Shown here: positions 17,785 to 25,559 of the stretch, one piece after another
Numbering within the stretch: the first letter of the stretch is position 1
How the letters are laid out: each line of letters opens with the position of its first letter
NCBI GenBank assembly: GCA_014763895.1
Contig: JACXUM010000020.1
Coordinates: 1 to 64,000, forward strand
Origin: Campylobacterales bacterium
GTDB lineage: Bacteria > Campylobacterota > Campylobacteria > Campylobacterales > Sulfurovaceae
Length of the DNA: 64,000 nucleotides
Direction: 5' to 3'
Made by a program: the position numbers and the translations under genes
The notes under the pieces: generated by a model
Databases searched by the model: none
The model's input: only the letters and a program-made list of their open reading frames with translations
Told to the model about the DNA's origin: nothing

Positions 17785-17799
17785 TGATAACAGTTTTCA
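17785..17799 (+). promoter_or_regulatory. Fur box 2 upstream of feoB
   Basis: TGATAACAGTTTTCA is a second 7-1-7 repeat with one mismatch, 37 bases before the feoB ATG. With box 1 it suggests cooperative Fur control of the feoB-feoA-porin unit. Confidence 0.6.
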
Positions 17800-17835
17800 T
17801 TATTTATTATAAAAGTTTATAAGGATGGATAAATT

Positions 17836-19953
17836 ATGAAGCCGATAATCGTTGCATTGGCAGGACAACCCAATGTCGGGAAGAGTTCTTTGATCAATGC
17901 CATATCCAATGCCAAACTCAAAGTTGGAAATTTTTCAGGAGTTACGGTTGAAAAAACGGAGGTTTCGTTTCAGATCTGTGATGAAAAAGAATGTAAAGAC
18001 TATGATATCAAAATCATCGATCTTCCCGGAGCCTACTCACTTACCGAGTATACCATCGAGGAGAAGGTCACCAAAAGCTTTTTGCAAAGCGATGAATATG
18101 ATATCATCGTCAATGTGGTCGACTCGACCAACCTGCAAAGAAACCTTCTTTTTACAACCCAACTGCTAGAAACCGGTAAAAAAGTGATCGTCGCGCTCAA
18201 TATGACCGATGAAGCAAAAAAAGAGGGTATTGAGATAGATGCAAAACAACTCTCCAAAATCCTTGGCGTTCCCTGTATCAAAACCAGTGCTGCAAACAAA
18301 GAAGGGATCGAAGAGCTCAAAAAGGCTATTATCAAAGTTTATGAAAAACCTGCTTCAACAGCGAAAATCATCTACAGCGATGCCATTGAAGAAGAGATCT
18401 CGCATATCACAACTCTCCTTAGTGAAAAAAAATATCAAAGCACACTGCCCTACAGACTTCTTGCTATCAAACTGCTTCAGGAAGATGACGAAATCTATAA
18501 ACAAATGCATGATGAACCTGTGTGGATCGAACTTCTGCCGGTGGTAAGAGAAGGTTTAAATCATATCTATCTTCATAATGAGACAAAAGATCTACAACAG
18601 ATCTTTGCCTATGAACACTTTGCTTTTGCTAAAGGTGCAAAAATGGAAGTTATGTCGGCAAAATCGATGAAAGCCAAGAACCTAACACAGAAGATAGATA
18701 ACTTACTCATCAATAAGATCTTGGGTATTCCTCTCTTTCTTTTCTTTATGTGGGCCCTTTTTCAACTCACATTTGAACTTGGATCCGTACCGATGGATAC
18801 GATTGATGCGATATTTACCTGGTTTGGTGATCAGGCAAAGAGTGTATTGGGAGACGGGGAATTAGGTTCTTTGGTTGGAGACGGTATCATAGCAGGTGTG
18901 GGTGCGGTTGTCATGTTTCTTCCCAATATCGTGATCCTCTTTATCGGTATTGCCTTGCTTGAAACAACCGGATATATGAGCCGTGTCGCCTTCTTGCTGG
19001 ACGGTTTCTTTCATAAGTTCGGACTGCACGGAAAAAGTTTTATCCCGTTAGTAACCGGTTTTGGATGTTCTGTTCCAGCCTATATGGCTGCTAGAACACT
19101 CAAAAATGAGAAAGACCGTCTTATCACGCTTTTTATCATAGGGTTTATGAGCTGTGGTGCGAGACTGCCTGTCTATGTACTTTTTGCCGGAGCCTTTTTC
19201 GCACAGGAAAATGCGGGAAATATCCTGTTTATCATCTATATTTCGGGTGCCCTGCTTGGACTTGTGATGGCAAAAGCCCTTAAAATGTTTGTATTCAAAG
19301 GGGATGACGAACCCTTTGTTATGGAAATGCCAAAATATCGTATGCCCTCATTCAAACTGATCTGGCATACCGTTTATGGACAGGCAAAAAGCTATCTGAA
19401 AAAAGCGGGAACGTTTATCCTCGCTGCTTCCATGTTTATCTGGTTTGCAAGCAACTATCCCAAAAATCATGAGCTAGAAGCCGTATATGAAGCAAAGATA
19501 GCACAAGCCGTTTCCCAAGAAGAAAAGAGGCGATATCAGAATGAATTGACCAGTAAACTCTTAGAAGAGAGTTATCTTGGAAAGATCGGTCATGCTACTG
19601 AACCGTTGTTTGCACCGCTTGGTTTTGACTGGCGCATGGCTGTAGCACTTGAAACAGGCCTTGCTGCAAAAGAGATCGTAGTCTCGACACTTGGCGTACT
19701 CTATGCACTTGGTGAAGATGTAGACGAAAACAACAATGGGCTCATTGAACAGATAAAAGCGAATATCCCTTTTGCTTCTGCCATTGCTTTCATCGTCTTT
19801 GTTATGATTTATCTTCCTTGTCTGGCTGCATCGATGGTCTTTGCAAGAGAAGCAGGAGGATGGAAATACCTGGTCTATCTCTTTGTCATGACCACAGCGA
19901 CAGCCTGGATATTAAGCTTCGTAGCTTATCACATTACACAAATGATCGTATAG
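17836..19953 (+). CDS. feoB: Ferrous iron transporter FeoB
   Basis: FeoB imports Fe2+ across the inner membrane. The 705 residues start with a G domain: G1 GQPNVGKSS, the FSGVTVEKT switch, G3 DLPGAYSL, and G4 NMTD. A helical spacer follows, then two Gate regions from about residue 290, including GFGCSVPA and SCGARLPVY. The C-terminus holds the remaining helices. feoB precedes feoA, the reverse of the enterobacterial order. Two Fur boxes lie in the 197-base gap upstream. No defect is visible. Confidence 0.97.
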   Translation: MKPIIVALAGQPNVGKSSLINAISNAKLKVGNFSGVTVEKTEVSFQICDEKECKDYDIKIIDLPGAYSLTEYTIEEKVTKSFLQSDEYDIIVNVVDSTNLQRNLLFTTQLLETGKKVIVALNMTDEAKKEGIEIDAKQLSKILGVPCIKTSAANKEGIEELKKAIIKVYEKPASTAKIIYSDAIEEEISHITTLLSEKKYQSTLPYRLLAIKLLQEDDEIYKQMHDEPVWIELLPVVREGLNHIYLHNETKDLQQIFAYEHFAFAKGAKMEVMSAKSMKAKNLTQKIDNLLINKILGIPLFLFFMWALFQLTFELGSVPMDTIDAIFTWFGDQAKSVLGDGELGSLVGDGIIAGVGAVVMFLPNIVILFIGIALLETTGYMSRVAFLLDGFFHKFGLHGKSFIPLVTGFGCSVPAYMAARTLKNEKDRLITLFIIGFMSCGARLPVYVLFAGAFFAQENAGNILFIIYISGALLGLVMAKALKMFVFKGDDEPFVMEMPKYRMPSFKLIWHTVYGQAKSYLKKAGTFILAASMFIWFASNYPKNHELEAVYEAKIAQAVSQEEKRRYQNELTSKLLEESYLGKIGHATEPLFAPLGFDWRMAVALETGLAAKEIVVSTLGVLYALGEDVDENNNGLIEQIKANIPFASAIAFIVFVMIYLPCLAASMVFAREAGGWKYLVYLFVMTTATAWILSFVAYHITQMIV

Positions 19954-19961
19954 GAGAGAAA

Positions 19962-20186
19962 ATGCTGCTAACGCAATTACATAAAGGCGATCAGGCAGAA
20001 ATCACAAAGATTCATGCCGATCAGGCCCTTAAAAACCGTTTTAGCTCTTTTGGCATTATGCCAGGAGAGATACTTACTGTTAAAGCCTGTTCTATTGCCA
20101 AACAGACGATGGAGATCGAGGTTGGCTCAACTCATATCGCACTTAGAGCCCAAGAAGCTGAAAAAATTGAAGTAAACAAACACTGA
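19962..20186 (+). CDS. feoA: FeoA-like SH3 domain protein
   Basis: A 74-residue cytoplasmic protein with the FeoA pattern: LTQLHKGDQAEITKI, then LKNRFSSFGIMPGEILTVK, and a C-terminal strand IALRAQEAEKIEV. FeoA binds and modulates FeoB. The ATG at 19962 is preceded by AGGAGA and starts 9 bases after feoB, so the two are co-transcribed. A longer frame starting inside feoB has no support. Confidence 0.92.
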   Translation: MLLTQLHKGDQAEITKIHADQALKNRFSSFGIMPGEILTVKACSIAKQTMEIEVGSTHIALRAQEAEKIEVNKH

Positions 20187-20208
20187 AATAAGAAAGAAGG
20201 ATTATTAG

Positions 20209-21363
20209 ATGAACAAGAAGATGTTTTTGAGGCTACTTTTAATGATATCGACTATCGATATCTTATATGCAGATTCTTTGATCAAAGAAGTAAACGGGTA
20301 TATCAGAACCGGTTTGCAGGTGACAGATATTGATCAGGATGATACCTATAAAGACATGGCATTGGGAGGAAAACTGCATATAGAAACCAATGCATACAAT
20401 GGGATTTCTGCCGGAGTAAGTTTTTATACGACCAATGCGCTTGGCTGGCATGAAGGATACGGCGATGCCTATGGAATGCCATTCTTTGACGGGAATAATA
20501 ACTCCTATACGATAGTCGGTGAAGCCTATATCCAAGGAGAATGGAAAAACACCCTTTTGAAGATAGGCCGTCAAGCGATCGATACGCCTTTTGCAGATAC
20601 CGATGATATTGGTATGGTACCCAATTCATTTGAAGCTGCCCTTATCGTCAACAAAGACATAACGGATACAACGATTACGGTTGCACAATTGCAAAAAATG
20701 GCCGGTGTGGATGCAGAGGAACCATCACAATTTCGTTCCATCAATGGTGATGACAATGCACAAACGATCGGGATCACCTATGAGGGAGTAAAAGGGTTGA
20801 CTCTTTCAGGCTGGTACTACTATCTGCAAGATTTTGAGATTGAAAACATCGCATATCTCGAAGCGACTTATGAAACCAATATCAAACCTTTTACATTGGA
20901 GCTTGGTTTGCAATATGCTTCCCAAAATTATACCTTACCGAGTCTCGATGATGCAGATATCTTTGGGATCAGTGCAGCACTTGGGCATGAAAATTCGGGC
21001 CTTTCGTTTAGTATAGCATATAACCGTAACAATGGTAGTGCAGCAAGCAATGGATTTGGAGGCGGGCCGTTCTTTACCAGTTCTGAACATTTAACGCTTG
21101 CCGAAGCCGGAGATAAAGGGAAAGCAACATTTTATACATTGGAGTGGGATGCAGAATCCATAGGTATCGATGATCTCTCTTTGGGAATCGGAAAACTCTA
21201 TCTTGAAAGCGAAAATGATATCAAAAGCAATGAAACCGATCTGACAGCCAGCTATGATTTTACAGATACACTCAGTGTGCAGGCATACTACAGCGATATC
21301 AACGACAAGATCAATGTCATCAACTATCAAAATTTGAGAGTCTTTGTAAATTATACATTTTAA
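20209..21363 (+). CDS. Outer-membrane porin of the feo operon
   Basis: A 384-residue protein with a signal peptide ending near ILYADS, many amphipathic strands and a terminal NYTF. The motif LLKIGRQAIDTPFADTDDIGMVPNSFEA is the OprD-type channel segment also present in the porin at 16514. It follows feoA by 22 bases with AAGAAGGA as ribosome-binding site, so it belongs to the Fur-controlled unit. An outer-membrane route for iron or an iron complex is a reasonable inference, but the substrate is not readable. Confidence 0.78.
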   Translation: MNKKMFLRLLLMISTIDILYADSLIKEVNGYIRTGLQVTDIDQDDTYKDMALGGKLHIETNAYNGISAGVSFYTTNALGWHEGYGDAYGMPFFDGNNNSYTIVGEAYIQGEWKNTLLKIGRQAIDTPFADTDDIGMVPNSFEAALIVNKDITDTTITVAQLQKMAGVDAEEPSQFRSINGDDNAQTIGITYEGVKGLTLSGWYYYLQDFEIENIAYLEATYETNIKPFTLELGLQYASQNYTLPSLDDADIFGISAALGHENSGLSFSIAYNRNNGSAASNGFGGGPFFTSSEHLTLAEAGDKGKATFYTLEWDAESIGIDDLSLGIGKLYLESENDIKSNETDLTASYDFTDTLSVQAYYSDINDKINVINYQNLRVFVNYTF

Positions 21364-21372
21364 AGGATTTTG

Positions 21373-21449
21373 CGTTAAAACAGACTCAAGGAGGTGTATT
21401 CATAAGGAGATTACAATGAAAAAATACATTGGAAACGTCTGTTTTAACG
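21373..21449. repeat. Perfect 13-bp inverted repeat around a ribosome-binding site
   Basis: CGTTAAAACAGAC (21373-21385) is exactly inverted at 21437-21449, with 51 bases between. The inside holds two purine-rich ribosome-binding sequences (AAGGAGG at 21388 and AAGGAG at 21404) and an ATG at 21416. No flanking target-site duplication is visible. It may be an attenuator or terminator of the feo-porin transcript, or a remnant of a small mobile element. Confidence 0.5.
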
Positions 21450-21526
21450 ACCATAGGTTGTCTCATCTTCTATGGATACCAAAGTATAACGTAAGACAAG
21501 AACAAACTAGGCATTTTATTGATTAA
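21416..21526 (+). CDS. Doubtful 36-residue open frame after the feo-porin operon
   Basis: The ATG has a good AAGGAG 7 bases upstream, but the peptide (begins MKKYIGNVCFNDHRLSHLL) has no recognisable character. Shifting the frame by one base gives a hydrophobic stretch (SVLTTIGCLIFYGY), so it may be the decayed start of a membrane or lipoprotein gene. It lies in a region of gene remnants. Confidence 0.25.
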   Translation: MKKYIGNVCFNDHRLSHLLWIPKYNVRQEQTRHFID

Positions 21527-21539
21527 TTTTTAATCAATT

Positions 21540-21653
21540 TTAGAATTTAAAATCAACCATGACCCAGTACACATCTTTGTCGTTACGTGCTGCACTGATC
21601 ACAGAATCAGATTCTCCAGAGAAAAACGCCGCTTTTGCCATGAAACTCAGATC
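21540..21653 (-). pseudogene. C-terminal remnant of an outer-membrane porin
   Basis: On the minus strand about 37 codons read ...LSFMAKAAFFSGESDSV... and end WVMVDFKF-stop, a typical porin C-terminus with terminal Phe. Upstream the frame is closed by TGA at 21654 and no barrel sequence continues. This is therefore the tail of a porin gene whose body is gone. It is antiparallel to the intact porin at 20209. Confidence 0.6.
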
Positions 21654-21712
21654 TCAAAAAAAGATATTCGCTTGAACACCTCAAGATCAAACTTGACAAC
21701 GATACAAAAACG

Positions 21713-22039
21713 ATGATGCATGAACCATTTGAAATCTATCATTTTGGTGAAAAACTCTATCATGCGATTGAGGGTGAACTCCCTTATGGAATCGTCAAGC
21801 ATTTCACACCGCAAGGTAAAGAAGCCAAGATTACAAATATACATGAACCGGCCATTGCTTCACTCATCAATCAAATGATCACAAGCACACCAAATAGACC
21901 GGAAGTGTTTTCTGAACTCCTGATCCAGATCAATCAATTTCAATTCTATACCCGTATAAAAAGACTGGAGCCAAGAGCTGCTTCGGTCATCTCTAATGAA
22001 ATCTCCACCAACTTTTGCTATAATGCAGCAGATAGTTAA
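21713..22039 (+). CDS. Hypothetical protein, possibly an N-terminally truncated remnant
   Basis: A 108-residue frame ending 12 bases before rseP. The frame is open upstream to about 21644 (reading DLKKRYSLEHLKIKLD) but has no start codon there, and the ATG at 21713 has no ribosome-binding site. Composition looks protein-like (EIYHFGEKLYHAIEGELPYGIVKHFTPQGK) and I do not recognise a family. The open stretch begins where the antiparallel porin remnant ends, which suggests a recombination junction near 21650. The rest of 21364-22051 holds only the inverted repeat and remnants listed separately. Confidence 0.4.
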   Translation: MMHEPFEIYHFGEKLYHAIEGELPYGIVKHFTPQGKEAKITNIHEPAIASLINQMITSTPNRPEVFSELLIQINQFQFYTRIKRLEPRAASVISNEISTNFCYNAADS

Positions 22040-22051
22040 TAGAGGATATTT

Positions 22052-23107
22052 ATGGGTTTTATCGTAGCACTTTTGGTTTTATCAGTCTTGATATTCGTGC
22101 ATGAACTGGGGCATTTTACTGCTGCACGCTTTTTGGGGGTACATGTAGAAGTCTTCAGTATCGGATTTGGTAAAAAACTGTACTCAAAGATGATAGGCAG
22201 TACACGCTGGCAAATCTCCGCCATCCCGCTTGGGGGTTATGTGAGGATGAAAGGACAGGATGATACCGATCCTACAAAAATCAGCTATGATGTTGACAGC
22301 TACAACAGCAAATCTCCTTGGCAGCGTATTATTATCCTTTTGGCCGGTCCTTTTGCCAATTTTTTAACAGCATTTGTTCTCTACTTTGCGATCTCGCATC
22401 TGGGTGTTCCTAAACTTCTACCTTATGTGGGAGAAGTGAGTAAAGATACTCCTGCTTTTGTGTCCGGGTTGCAAACCAATGACAAAATTCTCAGCGTTGA
22501 CGGCAAAGAAGTCAAGTACTGGGAAGAGATCGGGCGGTTTATCAACCAAAATGATGGCAACGTCATTATCGATATCGAACGTGACCACAAATTGCTGCGT
22601 CTTTCCCTTGTCCCCAAAGTGATCGAAGATCAGAATATGTTTGGAGAAAAAATCACAAGACGAGTGATCGGGATCAGTCCGCTTGGAAAACAGACAACGG
22701 TTTATTTTGGATTTTTTGACGGGCTGGACTATGCATGGGAGCAGACAAAACAATCAAGTTTGATGATCATTCAAGGAGTAGAAAAGCTGATAACCGGCGT
22801 TGTCGGTGCGGATAAAATAGGCGGGATCATCACGATCGTTGATGTCACTGCACAGGCGAGCCACGCAGGGATCGTTGCCCTTTTCTTCTTCACCGCGCTG
22901 ATCTCTGTCAACCTGGGCGTTCTGAATCTTCTCCCTATTCCGGCACTTGACGGAGGCCACATCCTGTTTAACCTCTATGAATGGATCAGAAGAAAAGCGC
23001 CAAACGAAGCCATCATGTACCGTATGACGGTCGCGGGATGGGGTATTTTACTTGGATTGATGGTCCTTGGACTTTATAATGATATCAATAGACTTTGGAG
23101 TAATTAA
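22052..23107 (+). CDS. rseP: Site-2 protease RseP
   Basis: This inner-membrane zinc protease of 351 residues performs regulated intramembrane proteolysis. HELGH at 17-21 in the first helix, a PDZ domain in the middle (VSGLQTNDKILSVDGKEV), and the C-terminal LNLLPIPALDGGH motif in the last helices are present. AGAGGA lies upstream of the ATG. The stop overlaps the next start (TAATG). Confidence 0.94.
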   Translation: MGFIVALLVLSVLIFVHELGHFTAARFLGVHVEVFSIGFGKKLYSKMIGSTRWQISAIPLGGYVRMKGQDDTDPTKISYDVDSYNSKSPWQRIIILLAGPFANFLTAFVLYFAISHLGVPKLLPYVGEVSKDTPAFVSGLQTNDKILSVDGKEVKYWEEIGRFINQNDGNVIIDIERDHKLLRLSLVPKVIEDQNMFGEKITRRVIGISPLGKQTTVYFGFFDGLDYAWEQTKQSSLMIIQGVEKLITGVVGADKIGGIITIVDVTAQASHAGIVALFFFTALISVNLGVLNLLPIPALDGGHILFNLYEWIRRKAPNEAIMYRMTVAGWGILLGLMVLGLYNDINRLWSN

Positions 23108-23796
23108 TGCAAATACTGGATAAAGAACAACTCAGAAAGAATCTTGATGAAGTGATCTGGAAGATGGAAGAGGCGCGTATCAGTGTGAGCGAACATCATA
23201 TTGTCAAACTGGTTACTGTTGCCAAATATACGCCGATTGAAAATATACGTACCCTCTATGAACTCGGGCAAAGAGCCTTTGGAGAAAATCAGGTACAGCA
23301 ACTTAAAGAACGTATGGGATTGTTGGATGACCTTCCGCTTGAATGGCATATGATCGGTACACTTCAAAAAAACAAGATCAACAATCTTATTGATCAGCGT
23401 CCTGCATTGATGCAATCGCTCGACAGCATTGATCTAGCAGTTGAGTTAAACAAAAAACTGGAAGCCAAAGGGCAGAAAATAAGCTGTTTGCTACAGATCA
23501 ACAGTGCCAAAGAAGAAAGCAAATCCGGCATCATGCCCGAAGAAGCCATCGATATCTATCAGCAGATCAAAGAAACTTGTCCGAATATCAACCTTAAAGG
23601 GGTTATGAGCATCGGTGCGCATACCGAGGATACAGCAATCATACAAAAAAGTTTTGAAACTACCCATAATATCTATCAAGCATTAACCAATAAAGGAGCA
23701 ACAATCTGTTCAATGGGTATGAGCGGTGATTATGAACTTGCGATCAAGTGCGGCTCAAATCTTGTACGTGTTGGCTCTGCACTTTTTAAATCATAA
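23107..23796 (+). CDS. yggS: Pyridoxal phosphate homeostasis protein (YggS/PROSC family)
   Basis: A 229-residue single-domain PLP-binding TIM-barrel protein. The PLP lysine is in LVTVAKYTP; FGENQVQQLKE, WHMIGTLQKNK and the phosphate-binding SMGMSGDYELAI are present. The family buffers PLP and affects amino-acid metabolism rather than catalysing a defined reaction. It is translationally coupled to rseP. Confidence 0.93.
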   Translation: MQILDKEQLRKNLDEVIWKMEEARISVSEHHIVKLVTVAKYTPIENIRTLYELGQRAFGENQVQQLKERMGLLDDLPLEWHMIGTLQKNKINNLIDQRPALMQSLDSIDLAVELNKKLEAKGQKISCLLQINSAKEESKSGIMPEEAIDIYQQIKETCPNINLKGVMSIGAHTEDTAIIQKSFETTHNIYQALTNKGATICSMGMSGDYELAIKCGSNLVRVGSALFKS

Positions 23797-23825
23797 AAAG
23801 TGCTTCTTTTGGACAAATGATCGTT

Positions 23826-25517
23826 TTATCTGACGATCACTTGTTCTATCTGCGTAGACTGTTCTGCTTGAATCTTTGTGTAAACATTTTCCATCGGTAA
23901 TACATTGGCATCCCGTCCATAGATAAAACTTTGTTCTTCGACCAAAGTCTTATATCCTTTATTGAGTTCTAATGCTCTCTCCTTGGACGGGAAAAGAAGC
24001 AAAGAAATATCTTGGTGTAAGGCTTCTAACATATCTTGTTTAACAGAACCATCACTATGAAAGAACTTCTCTTGAACCTCTTGGTTATTTCTAAACTCAT
24101 TTCCGGAATGATTGTTCTGAAGATAAAAACTGTACTCATATTGTTCTCCATAATTGAAGTAAGAAATCAAAGGCTCTTTGATTCCCTTAAGGCCTTTTTG
24201 AGTCCAATGATTCCAACCGTAATCATTCGCATCTGGATCAATACCTTCAAACTTTCTTGCAAAAGCAAAAGTAGAATCTGTTGTACTGCCAAGATGGGAA
24301 TGACATCCCATGCAATTAATGGTCTCTTCATGTGTTTGGGGCCTCAACAGACCATTTTTGTCTTCGATAAATCCTTGATATATCCACCCGATTTCATTAT
24401 TTAACCCATATTCGTAGTCACCGCGGAAAGTCGCCAAAACCGCTTCATCTGTTCCATTGACTATTGCTTCTTTGGTTTCAGTTAAAGCCGTTCTGGCTAT
24501 TGCACTGTAACTATTCCATTCATATTTTTTTGCATACCGAAGCTCTTTCATACGTTTTGACAACACGATACGACCGAGATTTTCATCCCAATCAATATAT
24601 CTTACACTATGTAAAAACTCGGTATTTTCAGGATAGAGTCCCAGTGCCAAATGTATTTTTTTCTCTTCAAGCAATTTTTTTGCCATACCCACGTAGGACA
24701 TTTGATCATAAGTCGCAACTACAACGATTGAACTACTATCAAGGATACCGTTTTGGTTTAGATCTACCCCGTATTGAACCTCATCAACCGTAACGGAAAG
24801 ATTAATATCTTTTTGTTTTACCACGGATTCAACAATTGCGAGATTTAATTTGTAAACTTCTATATCCAGTTGGCCATCTTCACTCATTGCAAAATTTTGG
24901 TCCAAACGAATCAATACATCATCCATCGAACCGTTTGTCGGCCAGAAAGTGCCCAAAAACGGATAGTACCTAAATGCACGCCATAGGGTATAGTTTCCAT
25001 TTATATCTCTATCAAAACCTTCACTATCAAAATTAAAATAACAATCCGGAATATAACCTTCCCAATCTTTGGGTAACCTATCGGCCAAAAGGATATTGCC
25101 TTTCTCGTCAATATAGTTGGATTGTCTCACATAGGTCCATATCTCTTCATCACTGATCTGGCTTACCCTGATACTTCTGTCTTTGAAAAGATTTGAAAAC
25201 GGATTTTTCATCATTTCAGGGGGGAAATTGTAACTTTCCTGGAGAGGAGAATCATTATAATAGTTTGGAATAATACCTTTTGTATGACAACTGTAACAAG
25301 GGTTAGAAACACTCTCTAAACTCTCATCTTGCGTCATAGTATAACACATCGAAGTGATATAACTTCCTCTTGTATTGAGGATTTGGTCATAACTGATATT
25401 ATTCTCTATTTCAATCTTTTGAAGATAACTTGTTTTTTCATTTACGTTATTATTACATCCAAAAGAGAAGATCATTGTTATAAACGCAGCAATTAAAAGT
25501 ATGTATTTCATTTTCAT
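23826..25517 (-). CDS. Lipoprotein with two c-type haem motifs
   Basis: A 563-residue protein with a lipoprotein signal (lipobox FSFGC, C21) and two CxxCH motifs, NPCYSCHTKG at 74-78 and NCMGCHSHLG near 403-407. It is predicted to be a periplasm-facing or surface lipoprotein carrying two haems. It resembles large cytochrome-type proteins of Campylobacterota, but I cannot name a family or an electron partner. It is 42 bases downstream of the PhoX-like lipoprotein gene on the same strand, so the two are probably co-expressed. The sequence between the haem sites includes a DLNQNGILD calcium-loop-like motif. Confidence 0.7.
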   Translation of the reverse strand: MKMKYILLIAAFITMIFSFGCNNNVNEKTSYLQKIEIENNISYDQILNTRGSYITSMCYTMTQDESLESVSNPCYSCHTKGIIPNYYNDSPLQESYNFPPEMMKNPFSNLFKDRSIRVSQISDEEIWTYVRQSNYIDEKGNILLADRLPKDWEGYIPDCYFNFDSEGFDRDINGNYTLWRAFRYYPFLGTFWPTNGSMDDVLIRLDQNFAMSEDGQLDIEVYKLNLAIVESVVKQKDINLSVTVDEVQYGVDLNQNGILDSSSIVVVATYDQMSYVGMAKKLLEEKKIHLALGLYPENTEFLHSVRYIDWDENLGRIVLSKRMKELRYAKKYEWNSYSAIARTALTETKEAIVNGTDEAVLATFRGDYEYGLNNEIGWIYQGFIEDKNGLLRPQTHEETINCMGCHSHLGSTTDSTFAFARKFEGIDPDANDYGWNHWTQKGLKGIKEPLISYFNYGEQYEYSFYLQNNHSGNEFRNNQEVQEKFFHSDGSVKQDMLEALHQDISLLLFPSKERALELNKGYKTLVEEQSFIYGRDANVLPMENVYTKIQAEQSTQIEQVIVR

Positions 25518-25559
25518 TTTCTGTTTTCTGTTTTTATCAGGACAATGTCCTGATAATTT

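Noticed and set aside
21364-22051. Insertion sequence in the feo-rseP interval
   Set aside because: No transposase-like frame, no terminal repeats with target duplication; only gene remnants and one inverted repeat.
23818-23839. Terminator between yggS and the haem lipoprotein gene
   Set aside because: A seven-pair TGATCGT/ACGATCA stem exists but lies partly in coding sequence and has no U-run.
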